A program made the translations under genes and the position numbers. Under the pieces are notes generated by a model. The model was not told the origin of the DNA and did no database searches. It saw only the letters and a list, made by a program, of their open reading frames with translations. Source: Thermococcus paralvinellae (lineage in GTDB: Archaea; Methanobacteriota_B; Thermococci; Thermococcales; Thermococcaceae). From it: a stretch of DNA of 5,825 nt. Positions 5,545-5,825 of the stretch are shown here, one piece after another. Positions within the stretch are counted from its first letter, which is position 1, and every line of letters begins with the position of its first letter. The stretch is taken from positions 1-5,825 of the forward strand of contig DQUR01000052.1 of the NCBI GenBank assembly GCA_015662175.1. The letters are read 5' to 3'.

Positions 5545-5825
5545 GTGAAATTTGATCCTAACAAAATTCTAAAATTTGGAGCTGTTTCTGGCATCGCATT
5601 GCCTGTATTATTTGGTATTGTATTAACAGTCGCCATCTCCCTGAATCCATGGTTTTCTTTTTATAAAAATGCCCTCAGTGATCTGGGTTCCCTCAAGGTG
5701 CCAACCAGATGTGTCTTCAACTGTGGGCTAATCCTAATGGGGCTATTTGGCATTCTTTTTTCACTGGCCACAGTTGGATACTTTAAATCCCCAGCCCTGC
5801 ATATTTTTACAGTTGCAATGGCATT
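5545..5825 (+). CDS. DUF998-family membrane protein, N-terminal part (cut by window end)
   Basis: An open frame of 93 codons runs from GTG 5545 off the right edge. Its residues show a first membrane segment (about 8-32), then the family-type loop NPWFSFYKNALSDLGSL (34-50), a second segment containing FNCGLILMGLFGILFSLATV (57-76) and the beginning of a third (HIFTVAMA). The W...NALSDLG element followed by FN-GLI is what I know of DUF998, small multi-pass membrane proteins of archaea and bacteria of unknown function, usually around 200 residues; roughly half is visible. GTG 5545 is supported by the TATA box about 26 nt upstream and by the position just before the first membrane segment; no ATG is available until residue 65. 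An out-of-frame ATG-TGA overlaps this start. The gene is divergent from the MFS cluster and shares its intergenic region, so joint regulation is possible but not shown. Confidence 0.82.
   Translation, partial: MKFDPNKILKFGAVSGIALPVLFGIVLTVAISLNPWFSFYKNALSDLGSLKVPTRCVFNCGLILMGLFGILFSLATVGYFKSPALHIFTVAMA

Overview
The window reads as chromosomal DNA of a hyperthermophilic euryarchaeon of the order Thermococcales (Thermococcus/Pyrococcus/Palaeococcus). Three things point there: a 30-nt CRISPR repeat that starts GTTCCAATAAGAC and ends GAATTGAAAG, which is the Thermococcales repeat type; archaeal TATA-box promoters with GGTGA-type ribosome sites; and a large DnaJ-zinc-finger/S1/OB/DHH/DHHA1 protein that matches the Thermococcales RecJ-like nuclease type. 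I cannot name the species.

Layout. Positions 1-289 hold the trailer (leader-distal) end of a CRISPR array read on the + strand: one repeat cut by the window edge, two canonical repeats, one variant repeat and a half-lost last repeat, with four spacers. Positions 290-398 are a short non-coding stretch where array and gene transcription converge; it holds oligo-T tracts suited to ending the minus-strand transcript. Four genes then lie on the minus strand, read right to left: a first MFS transporter (4137-5330), a second, paralogous MFS transporter (2939-4114), the DHH nuclease-like protein (668-2893) and a 72-residue hypothetical protein (399-617). The gaps between them are only about 20-50 nt. 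Each gap nevertheless has its own TATA-like element, and twice this overlaps the stop codon of the preceding gene, so the cluster may be read both as one unit and from internal promoters. Positions 5331-5544 are an AT-rich divergent intergenic region with promoters facing both ways, a small palindrome and a hairpin. At 5545 a + strand gene for a DUF998-type membrane protein begins and runs off the window.

Function. The DHH protein is probably a DNA repair or replication-fork exonuclease of the HAN (Hef-associated nuclease) type. The two MFS proteins arose by tandem duplication; their substrates cannot be read from sequence. They share a 51-nt stretch that is almost identical at the DNA level although the rest of the genes has diverged, which suggests gene conversion or an unusual constraint. 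No functional tie between the nuclease, the transporters and the CRISPR array is evident beyond adjacency. I see no cas genes, tRNA, rRNA or insertion sequence. The best leads for something undescribed are the hairpin/promoter-like elements between the divergent genes and the 72-residue protein downstream of the nuclease.
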